Of a DNA stretch of 64,000 bases, positions 9,746 through 20,692 are shown one piece after another. Both the position numbers and the translations under genes were made by a program. A model generated the notes under the pieces. That model saw nothing but the letters and a program-made list of their open reading frames with translations, ran no database searches and was not told where the DNA came from. Position 1 is the first letter of the stretch, and each line of letters opens with the position of its first letter. This stretch comes from Phyto melanocephala (taxonomy: Eukaryota > Arthropoda > Insecta > Diptera > Rhinophoridae): contig OW799233.1 in the NCBI GenBank assembly GCA_941918925.1, positions 112,651,833-112,715,832 of the forward strand. The letters run 5' to 3'.

Positions 9746-10506
9746 TGAAAATATCATTGGGCCTTAGTTTTACAAAAATGATGATGGAAATACCGCAACC
9801 GTAAATAGAAAGTGGTATTGATTTATAATAGAACACCCTTTACGTTCTTACGATCTTGCAAACGTATCTGAGATGTAATTTTAGCTGAATGGGGCCACTG
9901 GCCAAGACACAGTAGTTGATTTGTGAACACACTACTATTTTCTTTGAAGTTATTAAATGGAGCGAAGACAAGAAAATCCTTAAACTTAAGGCCAAAATTG
10001 TTGCATAAATTATAGTGCAACAGCCACAAATTTGAAAAGATATTATAAAAAATGCTTTAAAACGATTTATTCTTGCAAAGCTGAAAACGGGGGGGGTCAT
10101 TTTAGTGACGTTATTTTCCATACTTTTTGTGAACATATTTACATTTAGTAAACTAAAAAACATATATATATATACAAATATATATAAGAAAAACCCTTTT
10201 TTTATTCCCATTGTGACTTTTGGCCCACTCTGTTCATATGTATATTAATAATATTTTTTTCTTCTACAAAAAATATATTAAATTTTATTTTGCAATAAGT
10301 GGTTAGATTTCTATTTACATATGTACGTATTGTTGCATATTATATGTACTTTTGTATGTAAAAATGTATATACATAGTTATGTAAGTATGTGTTATTAAG
10401 TCGGCTCAATGTAAATGTTATTGGCAAAATGCATGGCCAGCATTTGTTTAGTGGTTATTATACTGTTGTTGTGTGTGGCAAACAGTACGTTCATATAAAT
10501 TGTTTA
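9746..10506. other. No recognisable gene; AT-rich spacer
   Basis: Only short chance frames occur here, including overlapping minus-strand frames of 68 and 123 codons at 9823-10211 with no family resemblance. A G7 run lies at about 10090-10096. Confidence 0.45.
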
Positions 10507-11340
10507 TTATACCCTTCACACAGTGAAAAAGGGTATATATAGGTTTGTCATTCCGTGTGAAATTTCTACAATTTTGATTTCCGACCCCATAAAGTATATA
10601 TTTTCTGAAAGCTTATGAATAGGGGAGTCGATTAAGCCCTGTCCGTCTGTCCGTGTGTATGTTGAAATCAACTTTTTGAAGCCCCCCAACATCGCTTGAA
10701 CTCGGGTGAGGTATTAAAATATCAGAAATAGTCGGAAGTAGATCGGTATTGAAAATCAGAAATATCGGTACATAAACAACTGAGATATGAGCAAAAACCC
10801 ACGACCACCTCGATTTTTTTTTCACAAAAACAACTTTACAACAACAACATACATACATACAAACGTGTATACTGGTTAGAGAGAACGTGGCATCGAATCC
10901 CAGCTGAGGCAAAAAAATTTTTTTTTTATTTTTTTATATTTTTTTTTAAATTTTTTTTTTATTTTTTTTTATTTCATATATTATTTATATTTTTATAATA
11001 TTTGTTAAAAATTTTTTTTTTAATATTTTTTTTTGTTTTATTTTTATTATATATATTTTAATTATTTTTTAAAAAATTTTTTTTTTTTAATTTATTTAAA
11101 AATTTTTTTTTTTAATTTTTTTTTTTAAATTTTTTTCTTTAATTTTTTTTTGAATTTTTTTTTTAACATACATACATAAATTTATAATTTAACAATGGGA
11201 AGTTTTTATATATGTATTTTTTTTAATATGTATGTACGTATTTCATATGTGATGGTGATACAAACTACTGTTATTGCATGACTACACGTTGTGAAGGGTA
11301 TATAAGATTCGGCACGGCCGAATATAGCGCTTTTACTTGT
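10507..11340 (+). mobile_element. mini-me/DINE-1-like repeat, copy A
   Basis: The unit starts TATACCCTTCACACAGTGAA. A conserved core follows (GACCCCATAAAGTATATATT), then a GTCY tract (GTCCGTCTGTCCGTG), a conserved body and a (T)n/(A)n low-complexity block at 10913-11165. It ends with the stem-loop ATTCGGC-ACG-GCCGAAT and TTTTACTTG. The (TA)-core-GTCY arrangement is that described for mini-me / DINE-1 elements of Diptera, non-autonomous relatives of Helitron-like transposons. Copies at 14453 and 55921 are nearly the same, so this subfamily moved recently. It carries no gene. Confidence 0.85.
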
Positions 11341-12363
11341 TTATTTTCGTTATTAACAATTATGCCAATAATTGATTAAAAATTCTATGCAATGTTATGC
11401 AATCAATAAATATAAATTTCAAAAGTAATTTTAAAGTAAATGTTAACATAGAAATAAACTAACTGAGTAATTAAGTAGCATAATTTGAATATATTTTTAT
11501 AACAACTTGCAAAGAGTTACTTAGATCCTTTGTATTGTTTCGAGCCTAAATAATTACATTTTACACTTTTCAAAGGAAAATTAAAGAGCAAGCACTAAAC
11601 TTTAGTGATGAACGAAGGACTCTAAGTACTAATTAGGGACTTCCAAATATTTTTTTTTACCAGTGGTAGGTTTTTGAATTGTGCTCATTATAACCCTTTT
11701 AATAAAAAAATTTTTTTACTTGTGTTTTTGTTTAGTTTTATTAGGAAATTACTTGACTTTCGATTCCTGTGCTCTCTAGATTTTAGCAATATGCCTATAG
11801 TTTATTCCCTTCTTAATCATGCTCTTCCCTTCTGAATCATGTTCATCATGTTCTTCCCATTCCCGTGTAGACCATAGGGCATATCCAACCTTTTAAGTAA
11901 CCATTTCAATGATCTCTTTTTAATAATATGTTTGTAAGTTCATTACCAACAAAGCAAAAACGTTTTAACAAGGGTAAAATAATTCTTTTGAGTTTATGAT
12001 TCGAGAGAATTGTTTAAATCCTTAAAGCGGGTTATATACAAGCGAGCGTTACTGATTATGCTATAAAACTAAGCGATGGCTTAGGTAGTAACTAAAGTAA
12101 AGGACATCTTTACTGATACTATTTAGCATACTCATGAACTGAGCTATTTCCAGATAGCCTTTAAAAACTAAAAATAAAAGTAATGAGTTAATATGGTCTG
12201 CTTATATTATAATAGGTGAGACTAAACTTCACCTGTCTATGGAATTGCAACGTAAGCTTTTATCTTTCTATATTTTCGCATGCTTATTTCCATGAGTTAT
12301 GAACAAAATTTTAAGAGATTTTTCACTTGTTATACACTTCACAAGTTGTGCCAAGAGTATATC
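11341..12363. other. No recognisable gene; AT-rich spacer
   Basis: I see no open frame above chance length and no repeat ends. The base composition is uniformly AT-rich. Confidence 0.45.
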
Positions 12364-12560
12364 GTTGGTCACAAGTAGGAAGGCCCTAACACAAATAGTT
12401 ATAACTTAATAGGAAAAGGTAAAAACGTAATAGAAACTGTCTAATCATAATGTAAATTCTCTTGTTTAATTGCTCGTAAAACTGTCATTTTTTATATAAC
12501 TCGGAAAACTAAATTTTGAAAAAAAGTTCGAGTTAGGGCCTACTTGTGAACAACGAAATA
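12364..12560. mobile_element. Hairpin MITE, about 195 bp, Tc1-like ends
   Basis: GTTGGTCACAAGTAGGAAGG at the left is answered at the right by the reverse complement of GTTGTTCACAAGTAGGCCCT. The left end of the same family recurs at 20427-20505 (GCTGGTCATAAGTAGAATGA). The ends resemble Tc1-type termini of the 'GGTCANAAGT' kind. No coding sequence fits in this length. Confidence 0.6.
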
Positions 12561-13369
12561 AAGCTTTGTCATTTCTTTTGTAGCTGACTAAAGGCTTATA
12601 TGTTTTGAAGGTTTTCGAAAAGAAAAGTGGATTGAGCGATGACCGTCTGTTCGTGTGTCTTTTGTCAGTCTGTCTTGTGTTTAAATAAATCAAACCAACA
12701 CGATGCACATACCTAAATATAACCGGTGTACTTAAATTTTAGGTATCATTTAAATTTTATTAGAAAGAAAGATTTGTAAAGATATAAAAAATATTTTTAT
12801 ATCAGTTTACAACAAATAAATTCCGATTAAAAATTAAAATCTATGTTGTCAAGTGAACCTACCCCCACTGGTTGTTAGACTGTCAATTGTTTATCAGAAT
12901 TCTCAATCACGGTTTTTAATACACTATTGTCAATGTTTCATAACTTCTTAATAATGTTGTTTTTAAGCTTTTTAACTTTTGTGGGATTATTGCTTTCGAT
13001 TTAAAAAAAAACCCCGCCGAGGTAAATTAACTTGTGCTCTACGAAAAATTATGGGATTTTCGAATATATCTTTGAAAAGATCCATTGTTTCGCTTGATGT
13101 GTGACAAGTCTCACAATTCTATTGAAACCACATATTCTTTACATCTATGTCGTTATTTTATAAATTTTGTGTCACATCTCCTTATAGTGATTTCCACTAA
13201 CCATTAATACTTCAAACTTGGACACCTTTTAGTATAAATCATACTGGAATTTTTAGAAATGATTTGCTACTGAAAACCAGTATGATTTCGTCTTACCTTT
13301 CTGAGGTATAAGCAAATAATCATGAGTGCCTCTTTTTTTCAATAATTTTGGCACATAAATTAACATGTT
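12561..13369. other. Mixed spacer with a decayed GTCY tract
   Basis: No gene is seen. At 12630-12680 a degenerate GACCGTCTGTTCGTGTG-like tract suggests the 5' part of an old DINE-like repeat whose 3' part follows at 13370-14157. The intervening DNA is too diverged to assign. Confidence 0.35.
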
Positions 13370-14157
13370 TTAGCATTCCGAAGTTTTATGGACACGTTTG
13401 CTTCTCTTTATTTTATTACGGTATGCCTTTTGAATTTTTCGTAAAAAGTTTTGAAAAAAATGTTCATTAATCAAGTTTTGCACGCTACTGATACCGAATT
13501 GCAAGTCCAGAAAAACTAAGAATTTAGTTTAAAATTATCTTAGATTTGAGAACAGTAATATGATCGCTTCGGTATTTTTTCTAAAATTTGCGAAGGAAAA
13601 TAAATAATTTTTTATTAGCTTCTAGACAATTTGGAAGGTCTGTATTAAATGAAAACTCCTGACTTGCAAAATAAAATTGAGTATAAATATTTAAAATCCG
13701 CTTCAAAGTGGCGAACAATAAATGTGCATATAAGTCAAATCTAGTAATTAAATAAATTTACTTGCAGAGGAATCAATATTGGAATCTAATTAAAAGACTA
13801 CATTAAACTATGAAAAGGTTAAAACTAAAATGATGTTCTAATTAACTTGACGAATATATGGGACAAATAAAGTAACTACGGATATTTCCTTTTTATTTGT
13901 TAGCAAGTGCAAGGGCTTCATCGACCGAACAAAGTAAACTATAAAAAGTAGAATACAGTAGAATGTGAAAAAATGTAAAATCAAAGATTACATTCCCCTA
14001 GGATATTAAACAAAATGGCTTAACTACCTAACTTTGTAAAAATTTATAATCAAAATTTGCGTCGGAATAATAACGAAAATTCTATATAGCATTAAATCTT
14101 AAATATAAATACGAATAGTATTATTAGATTCGGCTCGGCCGATTACAGAATATTTGT
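13370..14157 (+). mobile_element. DINE-1-like repeat, old diverged copy
   Basis: Phrases shared with the longer copy at 59425-60670 include the 'AAACTATGAAAAGGTTAAAA' block, the 'gaatatatgggacaaata' block and the terminal GATTCGGCTCGGCCGATT hairpin at about 14126-14144. The hairpin has decayed and the terminal CTTACTTG is gone. It carries no gene. Confidence 0.6.
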
Positions 14158-14452
14158 TTTTGTTTCGTCTTAACATTTTTATTGATAAAAGATTTTATTT
14201 TCTTTTCTCTTTCAGATGACTAGTAAGTAAATCTCACTATATTATTTACAAAATCTCTGCCCTGTAAGTATTTACATTTTACCTGCAATGCTCACACATA
14301 TTTTCTCTCCTTTTTAAATTCGTTTAAAATTAAATGATAAAAAATAAAATGTAAGATTATAATTAAGTCAATGCTTCTTATTTATCATCGTCTTTAACTT
14401 TCAACCACATTGAGATATTAACTCGAATGGCAATAATAAAGTGGTTTGTTTT

Positions 14453-15434
14453 ATTATACCCTTCACACAGTGTAAAAGGGTATATATAGGTTTGTCATTC
14501 CGTGTGAAATTTCTACAATTTTCATTTCCGACCCCATAAAGTATATATTTCCTGAAAGCTTATGAATAGGGAAGTCGATTAAGCCCTGTCCGTCTGTCCG
14601 TCTGTCCGTGTGTATGTTGAAATCAACTTTTTGAAGCCCCCCGACATCGCCCGGACCCGCATGAGGTATTAAAATGTTGGAAATATTCGGGAGTAGATCG
14701 CTATTGAAATTCAGAAAAATCGGTACATAAATAACTGAGATATGAGCAAAAAACCACGACCATCTCGGTTTTTTTTTCACAAAACCAACATTACAACAAC
14801 AACATACATACATACAAACGTGTATACTGGTTAGAGAAAACGTGGCATCGAATCCCAGCTGAGCCAAAAAAAAATTTTTTTTATATATTAAAAATTTTTT
14901 TTTTAATTTTTTTTTTTAATTTTTTTTTTATAATTTTTTATTTTTTATTTAATATATTATTTATATTTTTATTATTTTTTTTTTAATTTTTTTTTTTTAA
15001 TTTTTTTTTTATTTTTTTTTTGTTTTACATTAATTATATATATTTTAACCCCCATATTCATAAAATTTAAAATGAGTTTGAAATGTATTTTATTTCAAAT
15101 TCTTGATACAAAATTTTCCTAAAATGGATTTTAAATACATTTTATTTTTTTATGAATATAAGCCTAATTATTTTAAAAAAAATTTTTTTTTTTAATTTTT
15201 TTTTTAAATTTTTTTTTTAAATTTTTTTTTTAAATTTTTTTTTTTATTTTTTTTTAACATACATACGTAAATTTATAATTTTACAATGGGATGTTTTTTA
15301 TATATGTATATTTTTTATATGTATGTACGTATTTCATATGAGATGAATGGTGATACAAACTACTGTTATTGCATGACTACACGTTTTGAAGGGTATACAA
15401 GATTCGGCACGGCCGAATATAGCGCTCTTACTTG
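14453..15434 (+). mobile_element. mini-me/DINE-1-like repeat, copy B
   Basis: This copy has the same order as copy A: TATACCCTTCACACAGTG start, CCCCATAAAGTATATATT core, GTCCGTCTGTCCGTCTGTCC tract (about 14589-14612), body, A/T-run block, GATTCGGCACGGCCGAATAT hairpin and CTCTTACTTG end. It differs from copy A mainly by a 116-bp insertion at 15049-15164. A minus-strand frame of 134 codons at 14463-14867 is a by-product of the repeat. It recurs in copy A and is not a gene. Confidence 0.85.
15046..15167. mobile_element. 116-bp PIF/Harbinger-like MITE with TAA duplication
   Basis: The insertion covers 15049-15164. Its inverted ends are CCATATTCATAAAA and TTTTATGAATATAAG-like, with a long palindromic interior (AAAATG and CATTTTA arms). 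TAA precedes it (15046-15048) and follows it (15165-15167). Copy A has the uninterrupted site TATTTTAATTATTT, which shows the empty target. A 3-bp TAA duplication is typical of PIF/Harbinger elements. The outermost one or two bases of the ends do not pair. Confidence 0.72.
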
Positions 15435-15748
15435 TTTTTTTATTCACAATATTTTCTTATTGGCTTACACACAAGAACTTTTGAGCAGTATAAAACAGCA
15501 GAGAAAACTGATTAAATAAATTAAAAGAAATGAAATTACAAGTGGTTTCATTAAGACCAAGGGAGAAACAATTAAATGCAAGTCTGTACTTTACATAAGT
15601 ATGACCAAGGTAGATCAGCAGATGTCAAAATTACGTTATTTTATTGATTACATTATTTTGTATGCATAAGTGCGAAATACACAATGAGAATATGCCATTA
15701 TTACGCCTGAAAAAACGGGGGTGATATAAAGCTGTTTATTAAATGAAA
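15435..15748. other. Spacer without recognisable features
   Basis: Nothing above chance is seen between the DINE-like copy and the following Helitron. Confidence 0.4.
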
Positions 15749-16592
15749 TCTATATATATAAAAGTGAAACTCTGTGTGTATGTGTGTGTGTTAGCTATAG
15801 ACTCCGAAACTGTAAAACCGATCGGGCTGAAACTTTGGTAAGTTGTTGTACACATACCAGGGAGTGTTTATGAGTGAAAAAAGTGGACGGAGCCACGCCC
15901 ATAAAAATGAGTTATCAGTTTTAGCTACTTGCACTTGACCTTGAGCTGTCATGACTAAATAATTTCGTGATAAGAAAAGTGGGCGGGGCCACGCCCCTAA
16001 AAAAGTTTTAATTTTGAGGTACTTGCACTGGACCGATTTTTCTGAAACTTTGCACACATATTGAGCTGTCATGACTTTATAATTTCGTGATTGAAAAAGT
16101 GGGCGGGGCCACGCCCATAAAAAATTAGTTATCAGATTTAGCTACTTGCACTGGACCGAATTTTCTGAAACTTTGCAAACATACTGAACTGTCATGACTT
16201 TACACTTTCGTCATTAGAAAAGTGGGCAGTACCACGCCCATTAAAAAAAAGGTATCATTTTGAGGTACTTTCACTGGACCGATTTTTTTGAAACTTTGCA
16301 CACATATTGAGTTGTCATGACTATACAGTTTCGTATTTAGAAAAGTGGGCAGTGCCACGCCCATAAAAAAAAGGTATCATTTTGAGGTACTTACACTGGA
16401 CCGATTTTTCTGAAACTTTGCACACTTATTGAGCTGTCATGACTATACAGTTTCGTAATTAGAAAAGTGGGCAGTGCCACGCTCATAAAGAAAAAGTTAT
16501 AGTTTTTAGCCTTGCACTTGATATTCGATTAAAATTTAGAATGCGATTAAAATTCATGAAGGGGCGTAGCAACGCGCGCCGGTATTGGCTAG
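15749..16592 (+). mobile_element. Non-autonomous Helitron, 844 bp
   Basis: The unit begins TCTATATATATAAAAGTG and ends GCCGGTATTGGCTAG. It lies between an A (15748) and a T (16593), as expected for Helitron insertion without target duplication. A GC-rich stem (CGCGCGCC) lies just before the CTAG end. The body is a diverged array of units of about 110-125 bp with GTGGGCAGTGCCACGCCCAT as the landmark. There is no Rep/helicase gene. It is a sibling of the copies at 25265 and 39965. Confidence 0.82.
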
Positions 16593-16795
16593 TATTTAAT
16601 ACAAATAAATATTTATGTATAATAAGTTTGTGTTCGCAAGAAGTTTGTATAAAATAGCTAATGAGTACTTTAAAAAAAAAACATTTCGATAAACACACAT
16701 ACATTAACAAATACATAATAAATTTATTAAGATTTGTCGAACTTATATGTTTTATAATAAATTTTTAAAGAATTTTACAGGGGACACTTATAGCC

Positions 16796-16917
16796 CAACC
16801 TAAACAAGAGTGTTGAGCGTCAAGCGTTGCAATTTTGCATGTATTTTGTTATTGTAACAAAAACAAAACACATGTAAAACTCCAACGCTTGACACTTACA
16901 GCTCTTGTTTAGGTTTG
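16796..16917. repeat. Near-perfect foldback hairpin of about 120 bp
   Basis: The left arm (16796-16855) contains CCTAAACAAGAG, GTCAAGCGTTG and CATGT.TTTTGTT. The right arm (16858-16917) is its reverse complement with about 85% identity and almost no loop. It may be a minimal MITE or a hairpin-RNA source. No clear target duplication is seen, and no second copy was noticed in this window. Confidence 0.7.
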
Positions 16918-17919
16918 ACTGTTAATTGGGTAGTTCCTTTTTAAAATGTCAAAATTCTATACATTTTGTCTTCTTTCATAATTTTCAATTGTCAAACTTC
17001 ACACAAAAAAATTAAAAATTACAAAATTACAAAAAGGAATTTTCAATTGAAAAACATTTTGAGATAACTTTCAGTTCATGACAAAAAAATATAAGTTTTA
17101 TGTTTTTTCTTCGAAATTTTTGGATTTAATTTTAATTAATGAAGTTTTCTACCACGGCAAATTTATTTATCAGAAAGCCCTAATTCTTTAGATTTATCAG
17201 ATAGTTTTAATTATTTTTCACCTGCCAGAGTCCACCGATTAAAAACAATTCTCTCTCTTATCTCATTTATTTTATATGTCAAACTGCATATATAAAAAAC
17301 AAAAAATTCTCTTAGATTTGCGATTATCTTATGAATAAATTTACCTTGTTGTTTCATCAAAATTATTATAATATATTTTATCAATTTATTTACAATATCG
17401 AGCAATTTAGTATCACTGGAATTTTTTGCCACAAGCATTTAAAGTAATTTTTTAGTATTTGTTTCATCTATACCTAATCTCAAGCTTTAAGGCGTTAACT
17501 AATTATCTTTACATAATTTGTTAAAGAGTTGTATTATTTGTGCAATATATATTACATTTTGTTTGCTTAACCTGATTATATTAAACCTAACTCCATACAT
17601 TCAGACATATTTTAGGATTTTTGATTTAGAAATTTTAAATATTTTTATAAAAAAAACTTAATTAAAGTTACGAATTAACTTAAAGCCCTGAATTTTTATA
17701 AATGAATCGAAAATTAGTAGAATAAAAGAAATTGATGATTTACAAAAATTATTTCAGAAATGCAAAAACAACGAATTTGAGTTTAATTTAAAGATTTTAT
17801 AAAAAAAAAAAACTTTCTTATCTCGACTAAAGGTGTTTTGTTAAAAGTCAACCGGTATTTACGAAAACAGGGGCGATTAGATAAAATTCCTTACAAAATT
17901 TACTAAACAGATAGATAAA
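16918..17919. other. No recognisable gene; AT-rich spacer
   Basis: I see only chance frames. No inverted repeat or known repeat end was found. Confidence 0.45.
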
Positions 17920-18059
17920 TAAGTAAGAGCGCTATATTCGGCCGTGCCGAATCTGATAATACCCTTCACGGTCATGGAGATAAGTGTAATGACCACCTCG
18001 TAGCGTAGCCTAGATTTTAGATTTTACTTTGATTTTGAATTTTTACGTAGTTAATCGTA

Positions 18060-19056
18060 TTCTCCATTTTTCATTGAAATTGAGAAAATTCCAATTGAAA
18101 TTCAGAATTTCAATTTGAAATTTAAAAAATTCCAAATGAAATTAAGAATTTCAATTTGAAATTGAGAAAAATCCAAATGAAAATGAGAATTTCAAATTGT
18201 TATGGCGAAAATTCCAAATGAAAATGAGAATTTCAACTTGAAATTGAGAAAATTCCAAATAAAATTAAGAAATTTTAATTGAGAAATTTCAAAATGAGAT
18301 TGAGAAAAAATATGCATGTGCATACTTAAGTATATATGTATGTATTAAAAAATCAATAAAGTCTTAGAGATTCGTTTAGAGATGACAGCGCAAATGAGTT
18401 GGTCTTGATAGGTGGGAAGAGCTAGGAATGGAGTTATCAGAGCTTGTCTTGGTTTGTGACAATGCTGCCTGCCACAATCGCCTGCAATTTATTTTTGAAA
18501 ACACTCCAGCCACACTTTTACGACTGAACTGCTAATCACCAATGCTTAAGCCAATTGAAAGTATTTGGTCCAAAATCAAAAGTAATGTTAAAGAAAAGAT
18601 GAATGTACCGAAAGTAAGTCCCCCAAATGTAGGAAAGCAGAGGCTTGCCTTTTAAGAAGAGGTTACTAATGCTTCAAAAACATGTATTATTACCGGAGAT
18701 TGCAGTAGAGATATACAGCACACTACAACGTTTCACGAGTCTGCATTGCTTCTTTTTTGTTTTTTTACTACTCAATAATATTATAATGTATGATATGTTA
18801 TCAAAAATGAAATAAAATTTGTATATATAATTATATTATCTCATTTTCTCAATTTCATTTGAAATTTTCTTAATTTAATTTGGAGTATTCTCAATTTCAA
18901 TTTGAAATTCTCATTTTTAGTTGGAATTTTCCCAATTCCAAATTCAAATTCTTTATTTTATTTGGAATTTTCTCCATTCTAAATTGAAATTCTTAATTTC
19001 AATTGGAGTTTTCTCAATTTCATTTGGAATTTTCTCAATTTCAATAAAAAATGGTG
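18060..19056. mobile_element. Tc1/mariner-superfamily element with long tandem-repeat TIRs
   Basis: Each arm is built from diverged repeats of about 25-30 bp of the type AATTTCAATTTGAAATTGAG / AAAATTCC. The left arm covers about 18060-18310 and the right, inverted, about 18840-19056. TA dinucleotides flank both ends (18058-18059 and 19057-19058), as expected for the superfamily, though the outermost few bases do not pair. Between the arms lies a transposase remnant (18390-18770). The element sits inside the DINE-like copy 17920-20020. Confidence 0.62.
18390..18770 (+). pseudogene. IS630-Tc1-mariner transposase C-terminal remnant
   Basis: One plus-strand frame reads LVCDNAACHNRLQFIFENTP, containing the second catalytic aspartate (CDNAACH). 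After a stop it gives SPMLKPIESIWSKIKSNVKE, containing the third catalytic acid (E of PIES). The tail ITGDCSRDIQHTTTFHESAL follows. Two in-frame stops (after LRLN-C and after RLAF) show that it is dead. The N-terminal half with the first aspartate is missing. The spacing between the two acidic residues fits DDE enzymes of this superfamily. Confidence 0.72.
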
Positions 19057-20020
19057 TAGTCAAGCCCTTCCATTTGATACCCATATTGATAGGTCTACAA
19101 AAATTCGCTCCGCCATTTTGTTTCAGACGCCATCTAAGATTTTACACTTTTTAATAATTTACTACATTGTACTAGTCAAAGTTTTTTTTTTTTTGTGATA
19201 CTTATATTGTGGGGGTTAAAGGGGACACTATCGTTACTACTATATTTGTCTTATATATTCGCATTTTAATCTGAAACGACATCTTGATTTTGTTTCTTTT
19301 CATATCTAACTATATTTTTATACTCAAGCCCTTTCAGTTGATCCCCATATTGGCTCTCTTTGTGGTATAGAAACTGAAAAATATCTATTTTCGTTTTTAA
19401 ATTTAAGTAAAGACACCGAAGCAGTTATACTTTGGGGCTATATCACAGTTGGTTTCAAACCGAAATTTTAGTTTTTGTTAAATGTAATTACTGATATTAC
19501 GGCTTATAATTTGGTATCTTAAGCGTGCTTAAAAATTATATAGAAAATTAAAAAATTATGATTTTTTAAAAAAATATATATATTTTCAAATAATTTTTGA
19601 CTATAACTTTGCCGATTAGTGACCAATTTGTCAAAAAAATTTCTTGAGTATCTCCAGAGACATACCAAATTTATAAATTGTAACAAGCGTGTCTATAAAT
19701 TATCCTAGGACCAGAAAATTTTAATTTTTGTGGTAAAAATAAGCGAAAAAACAAAGGCAGTGGTGTTTTTTTGCTCATATCGCAGTCATTTATGGAGTGG
19801 TTATGCTGATTTCCAATAGCAACCTGCTTCCGAATATAACAGATATTTTGATACCTGGCGATGTCGGAGATGAAAGTTGATTTTAACATACACTCGTACA
19901 GACGGACAGATACACGGACAGATAATAATTCAATTTTTTAAAAAATTTGTGTTATCAAAAATCATTTGCAGCTAGATTAGAAACGAATGTGTCGACCGCA
20001 ATATATACTAGTATACATAT

Positions 20021-20506
20021 ATGAAAACGACTTTTTTTTTTATATTCTCTACATTAAAAAATTCTGTTGTTTTGATGAATATTTTTATTTTTATAAAATG
20101 CTTTTGGTCTTCTACATTAATTTATAACTAATTTTTCAAACTCAAAGTTAAAATAAAATTATATACAGTTACATTAAATTTTTATAATCCTTAATTATAA
20201 CGAACATAAGTTAAATTCTAAATTTGATGTTATGTTTTTTAATAAATGATCTACTGGATTACCAGTTTTTTCTGAGTGTTTACACATACATACATTTAAA
20301 TATATCTATATGTATGTAGTCTTATTCATTTATTTAAGTTGCAGACATACTATTGTTTATTACATACTTATATATAAATTTAAAAATTGAATCATGTATA
20401 AGTGTGTGTATCATGTATATATCGCTGGTCATAAGTAGAATGACCCTAACTCAAATAATTAGAATTTTACAGAAGATAACAAAAACATAACAGAAACTAT
20501 ATTATT
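20021..20506. other. Spacer with the left end of a Tc1-like MITE at 20427-20505
   Basis: There is no gene. The 20427-20505 part matches the left half of the hairpin MITE at 12364-12560 (GGTCATAAGTAGAATGACCC and following bases). It stops where the hAT element begins. Confidence 0.5.
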
Positions 20507-20692
20507 AGAGATGGGAAGAGGGTAAATACCCAACTGGTAAATACCCGGTAAAATAGGTTAATTGGGTAAAAATGGGTAAATACCCAGGTATTTACCTAAA
20601 ATGTGGGTATAAACTATGTTGTAGAAAATTTCGTAAACAAACAGTTTGCGATGCATAATTTAATGTGTTTTATAATAAATTTTATAAATAAA

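Larger units (their letters stand above)
17920..20020 (-). mobile_element. DINE-1-like repeat on the minus strand, with a nested element
   Basis: On the minus strand the unit ends at 17920 with ATTCGGCACGGCCGAAT and AGCGCTCTTACTTA. Its GTCY tract is at about 19890-19922 (GTCCGTGTATCTGTCCGTCT when reversed). Body phrases about 'AAATGGCG' and 'GGGTATCAAATGGAAGGGCT' match the copy at 59425-60670. Its DNA resumes on both sides of a 997-bp insertion at 18060-19056. The 5' limit near 20020 is uncertain because the core there has decayed. Confidence 0.68.

Noticed and set aside
10856..10910. Pol III promoter in DINE-like copies (TGGTTAGAG and CGAATCCCAGC)
   Set aside because: The boxes are only about 20 bp apart, too close for a tRNA-type A/B pair, and no tRNA-like fold follows.
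14463..14867. 134-codon minus-strand frame
   Set aside because: It lies within DINE-like copy B and a similar frame appears at the same place in copy A, so it is a repeat by-product.
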